This document shows positions 1 to 5,199 of a stretch of 5,199 nucleotides of DNA, in pieces; the stretch's first letter is position 1; every line of letters starts with the position of its first letter. The stretch is from Armatimonadetes bacterium UBA5352 (lineage in GTDB: Bacteria > Armatimonadota > Zipacnadia > Zipacnadales > UBA5352). The stretch spans positions 4,084 through 9,282 of the forward strand of contig DHPY01000095.1 of assembly GCA_002411015.1 (NCBI GenBank). The letters run 5' to 3'. A program made the translations under genes and the position numbers. The notes beneath the pieces are model-generated. The model did not search any database and was not told the DNA's origin. It saw only the letters and a program-made list of their open reading frames with translations.

Positions 1-883
1 TGAGCACGCGGAAGCGCGCGTGTTCGCCGCTCTGCACCGCGCGCAGGGCGAGGGCGCGCAGATGCTGCCCGGCCTGGCGGGAGAGGCCCTGGCGGCCGCC
101 AAGCTGCTGCCGGATGCGCTCGAGGTGCGCCTCCTCATCGAACGTCCGGTTCTCGGCCGCCGCATCGGCGCGCGCGCGCGCGAACTCGCTGTAGAGGATG
201 CCGGCGACGACGCCGGTCTCGCTGAGCTGCCCCTCGCGCCGGCGGTAGTGCAGCAGGCAGCGGTCGAGGCGCGCGCATTTGCAGCGGGCGCTCATCCGCA
301 GGATCAGGTCGTAGTCCTCCGCCGAGGGCAGGCGCTCATCGTAACCGCCGATGGCCCTGGCGTCCGCGGTGCGCATCATCATCGAGGAATGCGGGATGGT
401 GGTCGTCCGCTCCAGCGAGGCCCGGAACTCCTCGTCGGAGAGTCTCGGCCGCTCGCTGCGGTCGCGGATGACCCCTGCGGCGTCAATCACGAGGTGCTGC
501 CCGCCGAGCAGGCCGAGCTCCGGATCGTCCTCGAACGCCTGCAGCGATATCGCCAGGCGATCGGGAGTCGCTACATCGTCCGCGTCGAGGATTGCGATAA
601 ACTCGCCCCGCGCGGCCTCAATGCCGGCGTTGCGCGCGCCTGAGGGCCCCCGGTTGCTCTCCAGCCGCACCAGCCTGATCCGGTCGTCCTCAGCCGCGTA
701 GCTCTCGATGACCCGCGCGGAGGAATCGGTCGAGGCATCATCCACGCAGATAAGCTCCCAGTCCTCCACGGTCTGCGCCTGCATGGACTTGATCGCGTCG
801 CCGACGAACTCCTCACAGTTGTGGATGGCGAGGACGACGCTCACGCGTGGTGTGCCGTGAGTTGGGAAGCTGTCTGCCGGCAT
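1..883 (-). CDS. Family 2 glycosyltransferase (GT-A fold), 3' end truncated by window
   Basis: The minus strand is open from an ATG at 883 to the window edge, giving 294 codons with no stop. The protein has the GT2 (Glycos_transf_2) signature in order. Residues 14-20 (VSVVLAI) form the first beta strand, 47-53 (VDDASTD) match the nucleotide-binding V-D-D-x-S-x-D motif, and 76-87 (SNRGPSGARNAG) match the usual NxGxxxARNxG. DAD at 100-102 is the DxD metal/nucleotide-sugar motif, and E189-D190 is in the position of the acidic acceptor-side motif. It would transfer a sugar from a nucleotide sugar to a growing glycan at the cytoplasmic membrane face; donor and acceptor cannot be read from sequence. 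No membrane segment is visible in this part. Residues 201-209 hold three cysteines (C201, C203, C209). The chosen ATG has AGGAG 10 nt upstream. An in-frame ATG at 967 is open too but lies inside the promoter, so I reject it. The gene is divergent from the flippase operon. The family call is firm; the specific function is unknown. Confidence 0.93.
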   Translation of the reverse strand, partial: MPADSFPTHGTPRVSVVLAIHNCEEFVGDAIKSMQAQTVEDWELICVDDASTDSSARVIESYAAEDDRIRLVRLESNRGPSGARNAGIEAARGEFIAILDADDVATPDRLAISLQAFEDDPELGLLGGQHLVIDAAGVIRDRSERPRLSDEEFRASLERTTTIPHSSMMMRTADARAIGGYDERLPSAEDYDLILRMSARCKCARLDRCLLHYRRREGQLSETGVVAGILYSEFARARADAAAENRTFDEEAHLERIRQQLGGRQGLSRQAGQHLRALALRAVQSGEHARFRVL

Positions 884-937
884 GGCCGAGGTGCTCCTGC
901 GGGTGGTTGGTGACGACGCGCCGCCTGAGCGGCCGCC

Positions 938-967
938 TTGACGAGTGAGCAAGGGCAAGTGTATCAT
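938..967 (+). promoter_or_regulatory. Sigma70-type promoter for the flippase operon
   Basis: TTGACG at 938-943 is followed after 18 bp by TATCAT at 962-967, matching consensus in 5 of 6 bases at each hexamer. The expected start is near 974, giving a leader of about 44 nt to the TTG at 1018 or about 77 nt to the ATG at 1051. Its -10 box overlaps the minus-strand -10 box by two bases (962-963), so the two promoters probably cannot be occupied at once. No other comparable promoter is visible ahead of the plus-strand genes, so it likely drives the whole operon. Prediction from consensus only. Confidence 0.58.
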
Positions 968-987
968 GCGTTTCACGGCCTCGTCAA
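958..987 (-). promoter_or_regulatory. Sigma70-type promoter for the glycosyltransferase gene
   Basis: On the minus strand TTGACG (plus 982-987) is separated by 18 bp from TACACT (plus 958-963). The -10 is preceded by TGA, which forms an extended -10 (TG-N-TACACT). The expected transcription start is near 951, leaving a leader of roughly 68 nt before the ATG at 883. The -35 matches the TTGACA consensus in 5 of 6 bases and the -10 in 4 of 6. The region is AT-richer than its surroundings. This is a prediction from consensus only. Confidence 0.55.
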
Positions 988-992
988 CTTCA

Positions 993-1014
993 GCGCTCCC
1001 TCGACGGGGAGCGC
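993..1014 (+). promoter_or_regulatory. Leader hairpin covering a Shine-Dalgarno sequence
   Basis: GCGCTCCC (993-1000) and GGGAGCGC (1007-1014) form a perfect 8-bp GC-rich stem around the 6-nt loop TCGACG. The 3' arm contains most of GGGGAG (1006-1011), a plausible ribosome site 6 nt before a TTG at 1018. In the mRNA from the promoter near 974, folding would hide this site. No U-run follows, so it is not a standard intrinsic terminator. It could also act at the DNA level as a palindromic protein site. Confidence 0.5.
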
Positions 1015-1050
1015 CTATTGCTTTCTCTGGACCCCCTTCGCTACCCACCC

Positions 1051-2541
1051 ATGAATGACAAGAGTATGCAGGAGAGCATAGGCGTCCGCGCTCGGAGAGC
1101 CGCGGGCTGGCAGCTCCTCGCCGGAGGCACCGGCTTCGGGCTGCAGATGGTGACCTCGCTCGTGCTCGCCCGCCTCCTGATGCCCCGCGACTTCGGCATC
1201 GTCGCCATGGCCACGCTCGTGACCGGCCTCGCGACCACCTTCCGAGATCTCGGCCTCGGTCAGGCGCTCGTGCAGCGGCATGAGCTTGAGCCGAAACACC
1301 TGCGGGCCGCCTTCTGGGGCAACGCGGTCATGGGCATGAGCATCTGCGCCGCGCTCATCCTCATCGCGCCATGGCTGGGCGTCTACTTCAAGGAGCCGCG
1401 CATGGTCCCCGTCCTGCAGGCCATCGCGTTCCTCTTCGTGCTCTCACCCTTCTCAGTGGTCCCGCGCGCGATGCTCCAGCGCGACCTCAACTTCCGCACC
1501 CCGTTCTTCGCCGAACTGCCAGCCAGCCTCTCATACGGCGCGGTCGGCGTCACCATGGCGCTTCTCGGCTACAACTACTGGAGCCTCGTCGCCGGGCAGC
1601 TCACCGCGGCATTCGTGCGCTCTCTGGCGCTGTGTATCCTGACACGCCACATCCCGCCGTTGATCCCGAGCTTCCGGGGGATCCGCGATCTCTTCAGCTT
1701 CGGCCTCGGCGCCACCGGCGTGAGCCTCGGGCACTACATCGCGGTCAAGGTCGACTACTTCGCGATCGGCAAGCGGCTCAACGCCGATGCGCTTGGCCTC
1801 TATACCCGCGCGTACACCTTCGTGACCTACCCGTCCATGCTCACATCGCAGATCGGCCCGGTCTTCTTCCCGGCATTCTCGCGGATGCAGCATGACCGCG
1901 AGCGGATGCACAGCGCGTTCTCGCGCGTCAACACGGTGCTCTCGATGCCCTTCTTCCCGCTGCTGACGATCGCGGTCGTCGCGGCGCCGGAGCTCATCCC
2001 GACCGTCCTCGGTGAGCAGTGGACGCCGAGCGTCGTGCCCGCGCAGATCCTCACCTTCATCGGCATGTGCAGCATCATCGGAGCGCCCTCGGGCGCGGTC
2101 ATCAAGGCCACCGGGCGCGTCTACGGTGAAGCATGGCGGCAGCTCCTCTACGGCGTGCTGATTGGCGTCGGAGCATGGTTCGCCGCCCCCTACGGCATCG
2201 CCGCGGTCTCCGTAGCGGTCGTCGGCGCGAATATCGTGCACTACAGCCTCATCGCCCATCTCGTCTGGCAGTCCATCGGCTTCGGCCCGCTCGACTACCT
2301 GAAGGCCTTTCGCGGGCCTCTGAGCATCACGGCAGCATCCGCGGCCGCCGCGCTGATCCTGCGCGCCATCATGATCGCGGCAGGGCACGGTCAGGTCGTC
2401 GTGCTGCTCTTTACGGCGATCCCGCCGCTGCTTGTCGCGCTGCTGCTGGCCATCTCGCTCCCGTTCCCGGAGACGAAGGTGGCGATCCACGAGTACCGGT
2501 CATTCTACGAGCGGGGGAAGTCACTCATCGCCCGAAGATGA
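1051..2541 (+). CDS. Wzx/WzxC-like lipid-linked oligosaccharide flippase (MOP superfamily)
   Basis: This 496-residue polytopic membrane protein resembles the Polysacc_synt_3 / WzxC-TuaB branch of the MOP flippases, which move undecaprenyl-linked repeat units from the cytoplasmic to the outer face of the inner membrane. Family-like features in order are: a basic N-terminus running into the first helix (about 15-40); the ARLLMPRDFGIV block at 40-51; FRDLGLGQALVQR at 64-76; a PRAMLQRDLNFRTPFF segment; the loop YFAIGKRLNADALGLYTRAY in the middle; and FFPAFSRMQHDRER. Long hydrophobic stretches continue to a short basic tail, consistent with 12-14 helices. The length is close to that of E. coli WzxC (about 492). 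The start is uncertain. ATG 1051 gives a family-like N-terminus but has no clear SD; ATG 1066 is also possible; TTG 1018 has GGGGAG at 6 nt spacing but would add 11 residues with atypical codons. It is the first gene of the plus-strand operon, with 27 bp to the next gene. The substrate is unknown. Confidence 0.93.
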   Translation: MNDKSMQESIGVRARRAAGWQLLAGGTGFGLQMVTSLVLARLLMPRDFGIVAMATLVTGLATTFRDLGLGQALVQRHELEPKHLRAAFWGNAVMGMSICAALILIAPWLGVYFKEPRMVPVLQAIAFLFVLSPFSVVPRAMLQRDLNFRTPFFAELPASLSYGAVGVTMALLGYNYWSLVAGQLTAAFVRSLALCILTRHIPPLIPSFRGIRDLFSFGLGATGVSLGHYIAVKVDYFAIGKRLNADALGLYTRAYTFVTYPSMLTSQIGPVFFPAFSRMQHDRERMHSAFSRVNTVLSMPFFPLLTIAVVAAPELIPTVLGEQWTPSVVPAQILTFIGMCSIIGAPSGAVIKATGRVYGEAWRQLLYGVLIGVGAWFAAPYGIAAVSVAVVGANIVHYSLIAHLVWQSIGFGPLDYLKAFRGPLSITAASAAAALILRAIMIAAGHGQVVVLLFTAIPPLLVALLLAISLPFPETKVAIHEYRSFYERGKSLIARR

Positions 2542-2568
2542 GCGAGCGCGCGCTCCGGAGGCAATACG

Positions 2569-3864
2569 ATGGCGCTCCCTGAGGCTCTCGCCGGCGTTGT
2601 GGTGAGCGATCGCTGCTGCGGCTGTGGCGCCTGCGCCGGAGTCGCCGCCTGCGGCCGGCTGGAGATGCGCCTGACACCCGAGGGCCTCTGGCAGCCCGCC
2701 GTCAGCGAGTGCACCAACTGTGGCGTCTGCGAGCGCGTCTGCCCGGGCCTCGAGTCGCCCGCGCCGGAGACCGCCGCCCCGCTCGGCGAGCACCTCGGCG
2801 CCTGCGTCGGCTACTCGACCGATGAGCGCGAGCGCCTGCGCGGCAGCTCCGGCGGCCTCGCCACGCGCGTGCTCAAGGCGCTGCTCGAGTCCGGCCAGGT
2901 GGAGGCGGTCGTGGCGGTGCGCGCCTCGGAGGACGGCGAGCGGCTCTTTGAGGCGGCCGTGCTGCGCACATCGGAGGAGATCCAGGCCGCGGCGGGCTCG
3001 AAGTACTACCCGGTCGAGTTCTCCCGACCGCTCCAGGAGCTGCGCGCCTCCGGCGAGCGTTTCGCGCTGGTCGGCGTGCCCTGCGTCATCACCGCGCTCC
3101 ACCACGGCCGAGAGCGTCTTCCGTGGCTGCAGCGCCAGTGCGTGGCGCTCATCGGCCTCGCCTGCGGCCACCTGGTCAGCACGCACTACACGGCCTTCCT
3201 GGCCGAGCTGAGCGGCGTGCGCGCGGAGGGCCTCTCCGGCGCGGAGTATCGTCGCAAGCCCGGCCTTCGCAGTGCGGTGGACTATGTCTTCGCGGCGCGC
3301 GTTGCCGATGGCGCGGAGGGCCGAGAGCTTCCGTTCGTCACGGGGCGCGCGCCGGTCACGCTCTGGACCGCGCGCATCTTCACGCCGGGAGCCTGCTTCC
3401 GCTGCGCCGATCTCTTCGCGGCGGACGCCGACCTCACGCTCATGGACGCATGGCTGCCGGAGTACACCGCCGACCGCGCCGGCACGTCCCTTGCGGTCGC
3501 GCGCAGTGAGGCGATGCGCGACCTGCTGGAGGCCGAGCGCGCCGCGGGCCGCCTGCATCTCGAGCCGATCGCGCCCGAGCACGTCGTGCGCTCGCAGGCG
3601 GGCGCGCTGGCGAGCCGGCGCGTGGCCGCGGAGTTGCGCTCGACCGGCGCGCGTGAGCCTCTGAGCCTGCGCTGGGAGCGGCGGCGCGCGCGGCTGAGCA
3701 ACCGGCTGCTGGCCGGGCGTGGGCCGCGGCGGAGGCTCGGCATCGCGGCCATCCGCGCATGGATGGCTGCACACCGAGCATGGAACAGTATCTGGCGGCT
3801 CCCGAGGCGCGTGGCGGGTAGACTCAAGCGGCTGGTGCTCGGGCCGGGCAAGGTCAGGACGTAG
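2569..3864 (+). CDS. FrhB/FdhB-superfamily iron-sulfur flavoprotein (F420 hydrogenase beta-like) of a polysaccharide cluster
   Basis: This 431-residue protein begins with a ferredoxin-like module: C16-x2-C19-x2-C22-x5-C28, then a canonical C48-x2-C51-x2-C54-x3-C58-P. The N-terminal FrhB/FdhB domain follows, with RGSSGGLAT at 91-99, GSKYYPV at 143-149 and GVPC at 169-172. The C-terminal domain has IGLACGH at 195-201, C276-x2-C279, then DAW at 293-295, GTS at 305-307 and R312. Family members transfer electrons between ferredoxin or F420 and flavin; BciB, a divinyl-chlorophyllide reductase, is one characterised relative. Homologues are known next to polysaccharide pyruvyl transferases, as here, but I know of no settled role for them. 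Residues 367-431 form a very basic, Trp-containing tail (18 Arg, 2 Lys, one acidic residue), possibly for membrane contact. The start is well fixed by GGAGG (2557-2561) 7 nt before the ATG. The domain call is strong. Use of F420 is not shown, and a flavin/ferredoxin reductase acting on a sugar or lipid intermediate is inference. Confidence 0.92.
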   Translation: MALPEALAGVVVSDRCCGCGACAGVAACGRLEMRLTPEGLWQPAVSECTNCGVCERVCPGLESPAPETAAPLGEHLGACVGYSTDERERLRGSSGGLATRVLKALLESGQVEAVVAVRASEDGERLFEAAVLRTSEEIQAAAGSKYYPVEFSRPLQELRASGERFALVGVPCVITALHHGRERLPWLQRQCVALIGLACGHLVSTHYTAFLAELSGVRAEGLSGAEYRRKPGLRSAVDYVFAARVADGAEGRELPFVTGRAPVTLWTARIFTPGACFRCADLFAADADLTLMDAWLPEYTADRAGTSLAVARSEAMRDLLEAERAAGRLHLEPIAPEHVVRSQAGALASRRVAAELRSTGAREPLSLRWERRRARLSNRLLAGRGPRRRLGIAAIRAWMAAHRAWNSIWRLPRRVAGRLKRLVLGPGKVRT

Positions 3865-3874
3865 AGAGGACAGT

Positions 3875-5107
3875 ATGGCAACGAGGTTTCTCCTGGCGGG
3901 ACATGAGAGCTTCCGCAATCGCGGCTGTGAGGCGATCGTGCGCACCACCGTGCCGCTGCTGCGGGAGGGCTTCCCGGGCTGCGAGATCGCACTCGCGTCG
4001 AAGGAAGTCATCGAGGACAGCGCGCACGCAACCGGCGCGGGCCTGAGGGTCCTCGACAGCAACGTGCGCCGGGGAGGCCCGCGCTGGTATGCCATGCACG
4101 GCCTGCGGAAGCTCGGCATGACGCCGCCGCCGCAGATGAGCCTGAACGCGGAGCTCGCGCGCGAGATCGCGGCCGCCGATGTGGTCATGCAGATCGGCGG
4201 CGACAACTTCACCTCCGACTACGGCCTGCACCCCGACAGCCCGCTGCTGGCGGTGAACCGGCTCGCGCTGGCGAAGGGTCGGCCGCTGGTCTTCTGGAGC
4301 GTCTCGGTGGGGCCGTTCGCCACGCCCGCGCTGGAGGCGCTGGTGATGGCGCAGATGCGCGCCGCGGCACTGGTCACGGTGCGGGAGAGGATCTCGCGGA
4401 ACTACCTGCGCGAGCAGGGCGTCATAGCCAACGTTGTCCCGGTCGCCGACCCGGCGATGCTGCTTGAGCCCGCGCCGGTGGAGACGGCCGGCTTCTGGCC
4501 CGCCGCCGAACATGTGCTGGCGATCAACGTCAGCCCTCTGGCCTCAAGCTACCGGGCGGACGGCGACACGCAGTTCGGCCTGAAGATCGCGGAGGTGGCG
4601 ATCGAGGAGGCCCTCAGCCGCGACGGCTGGGGGGTGCTCCTGCTGCCTCACGTGACCGGCGGACCGCACAATGACGATCATCGCTACATGAGCGGCGTCC
4701 TGCAGCGCCACGAGGGCGACCCGCGGGTGCGGCTTGCGCCCGGCACGCTCGACTGCGCGCAGGCGAAGTTCCTGATCGCCCGCAGCGATGCCCTGATAGC
4801 GGCGCGCACGCACGCGACCATCGCGGGCTTCTCAAGCTGCGTCCCGACGATCTCGCTGGCCTACAGCCGCAAGGCGCACGGGATCAATCTCGATCTCTTC
4901 GACCACCGCGACTGGCTGCTGGATGTCATGGGCATGAAGGACGCCTCGGAGCTTCTCCCGCCGCTGCGGCTGCTGCTGGAGCGCAGGGAGGAGATCCGAG
5001 CGCACCTCGCCACGCGCATGGAACAGATGCGCCCGCTGGCGAGGGCGGGCCTGACGGCGCTGCAGGGTGTTGTTACGCCGTTTGGAGGGGCCGGAGAGTT
5101 CCGCTGA
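3875..5107 (+). CDS. Polysaccharide pyruvyl transferase family protein (WcaK/CsaB-like)
   Basis: This 410-residue cytosolic-looking protein has no signal peptide or membrane segment. The family (PS_pyruv_trans) transfers enolpyruvate from phosphoenolpyruvate to sugars, making 4,6-type pyruvate ketals on exopolysaccharides or on cell-wall polymers that anchor S-layers. Visible marks in order are: an N-terminal Rossmann-like start with NRGCEAI (15-21); IGGDNF at 107-112; VSVGPF at 143-148; TVRERISRNYL at 168-178; DPAMLL at 192-197; LLPHVTGG at 256-263; and ARTHATIAGFSS at 310-321, which holds the conserved R-x-H (R311, H313), followed by CVPTISLAYSRKAHG. The length is nearer to WcaK of colanic acid clusters (about 426) than to shorter relatives. 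The ATG at 3875 is chosen because AGAGGA (3865-3870) lies 4 nt upstream and only 10 bp separate it from the preceding stop; longer in-frame extensions would overlap the FrhB-like gene. Close linkage suggests co-translation with that gene. The family is firm; acceptor sugar and pyruvylating activity are inferred. Confidence 0.94.
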   Translation: MATRFLLAGHESFRNRGCEAIVRTTVPLLREGFPGCEIALASKEVIEDSAHATGAGLRVLDSNVRRGGPRWYAMHGLRKLGMTPPPQMSLNAELAREIAAADVVMQIGGDNFTSDYGLHPDSPLLAVNRLALAKGRPLVFWSVSVGPFATPALEALVMAQMRAAALVTVRERISRNYLREQGVIANVVPVADPAMLLEPAPVETAGFWPAAEHVLAINVSPLASSYRADGDTQFGLKIAEVAIEEALSRDGWGVLLLPHVTGGPHNDDHRYMSGVLQRHEGDPRVRLAPGTLDCAQAKFLIARSDALIAARTHATIAGFSSCVPTISLAYSRKAHGINLDLFDHRDWLLDVMGMKDASELLPPLRLLLERREEIRAHLATRMEQMRPLARAGLTALQGVVTPFGGAGEFR

Positions 5108-5131
5108 CGTCGTTTGCGGCGTGGTCGTTGC

Positions 5132-5158
5132 CGTGCCTTGGAGGAGTGAGGAGGCACG
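5132..5158 (+). promoter_or_regulatory. Hairpin and strong Shine-Dalgarno ahead of the next gene
   Basis: CGTGCCT (5132-5138) can pair with AGGCACG (5152-5158), a 7-bp stem with a 13-nt purine-rich loop. The strong ribosome site GAGGAGG (5148-5154) lies partly in the loop and partly in the 3' arm, 5 nt before a GTG at 5160. This site decides the start of the following gene. The stem could moderate its translation; there is no U-run to suggest a terminator. Confidence 0.4.
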
Positions 5159-5159
5159 A

Positions 5160-5199
5160 GTGTCGTTTACGAGTGCCGACGAAGCCGCTGTGCCGGCCC
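5160..5199 (+). CDS. Start of a fourth operon gene, product unknown (truncated by window)
   Basis: A GTG at 5160 preceded by GAGGAGG at 5 nt spacing opens a frame that stays open to the window edge: 13 codons reading MSFTSADEAAVPA. This is too short to assign a family, and the residues are not hydrophobic enough to suggest a signal peptide. It lies 52 bp after the pyruvyl transferase stop with no terminator between, so it is probably co-transcribed. In this setting a glycosyltransferase or another polysaccharide enzyme would be unsurprising, but nothing in the 13 residues shows it. Confidence 0.6.
   Translation, partial: MSFTSADEAAVPA

Larger units (their letters stand above)
938..987. repeat. 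Inverted repeat TTGACGAG / CTCGTCAA framing the divergent promoters
   Basis: TTGACGAG at 938-945 and its exact reverse complement CTCGTCAA at 980-987 are centred between 962 and 963. That is also the symmetry point of the two -10 boxes. Each arm contains the -35 hexamer of one promoter plus two further bases (AG), so the symmetry follows partly from both promoters using the same -35. The extra two matching bases in each arm could instead mark an operator half-site for a dimeric regulator. Confidence 0.6.

Noticed and set aside
20..643. Plus-strand open frame of 207 codons
   Set aside because: It lies opposite the glycosyltransferase, whose minus-strand translation carries all GT2 motifs; the plus-strand product matches nothing recognisable.
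884..967. In-frame upstream ATG (minus strand, 967) extending the glycosyltransferase by 28 residues
   Set aside because: The codon overlaps the predicted promoter and lies upstream of the predicted transcription start, has a poor SD, and gives an extension unlike GT2 N-termini; ATG 883 has AGGAG.
1531..2490. Minus-strand open frame (319 codons) opposite the flippase
   Set aside because: It is an antisense shadow of a well-supported membrane protein. Its charged low-complexity translation (runs of Arg, Asp, Glu) is what complementing hydrophobic GC-rich codons gives.
3719..3874. 52-codon N-terminal extension of the pyruvyl transferase
   Set aside because: It would overlap the FrhB-like coding sequence in another frame. 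The ATG at 3875 has its own SD and starts directly before the family's first conserved strand.
2521..4212. Long minus-strand open frame (563 codons) opposite the FrhB-like and pyruvyl transferase genes
   Set aside because: It spans two clearly coding genes on the other strand, is rich in Arg/Ala with no recognisable motif, and is typical of stop-poor frames in GC-rich DNA.
5108..5159. Transcription terminator after the pyruvyl transferase
   Set aside because: The only stem here has a long loop, overlaps the next SD and is not followed by a T-run, so it does not look like an intrinsic terminator.

Overview
The window is a 5.2-kb piece of a bacterial surface-polysaccharide (capsule, exopolysaccharide or O-antigen-like) biosynthesis and export locus. 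By eye the DNA is GC-rich, with G or C at most third codon positions. Spacing between genes is tight, most starts have good Shine-Dalgarno (SD) sites, and the only readable promoters are of the sigma70 type. Nothing here fixes the phylum; a high-GC free-living or environmental bacterium is the most I would claim. I see no tRNA, rRNA, CRISPR array, insertion sequence or phage gene.

Layout. Positions 1-883 hold the N-terminal part of a family 2 glycosyltransferase on the minus strand, whose 3' end is cut off by the window edge. Positions 884-1050 are a divergent intergenic region. It carries two nearly symmetric promoters whose -10 boxes overlap, one for each direction, followed by an RNA hairpin. 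On the plus strand follow a Wzx/MOP-type polysaccharide flippase (1051-2541, possibly from 1018), a two-[4Fe-4S] flavoprotein of the FrhB/FdhB (coenzyme F420 hydrogenase beta) superfamily (2569-3864), a polysaccharide pyruvyl transferase of the WcaK/CsaB type (3875-5107), and the first 13 codons of a fourth gene (from 5160). The plus-strand genes are 10-52 bp apart and read as one operon.

How the genes may work together. The glycosyltransferase would add a sugar to a lipid-linked repeat unit, the pyruvyl transferase would decorate a sugar with a pyruvate ketal from phosphoenolpyruvate, and the flippase would move the lipid-linked unit across the inner membrane. The unexplained partner is the FrhB-like protein. 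Its family includes ferredoxin- or F420-linked flavin reductases, and here it sits immediately upstream of the pyruvyl transferase. It is the best candidate for undescribed biology in the window: a redox step coupled to building or modifying a pyruvylated glycan. The second notable item is the dyad-symmetric divergent promoter pair, which should make the two transcription units compete for RNA polymerase.
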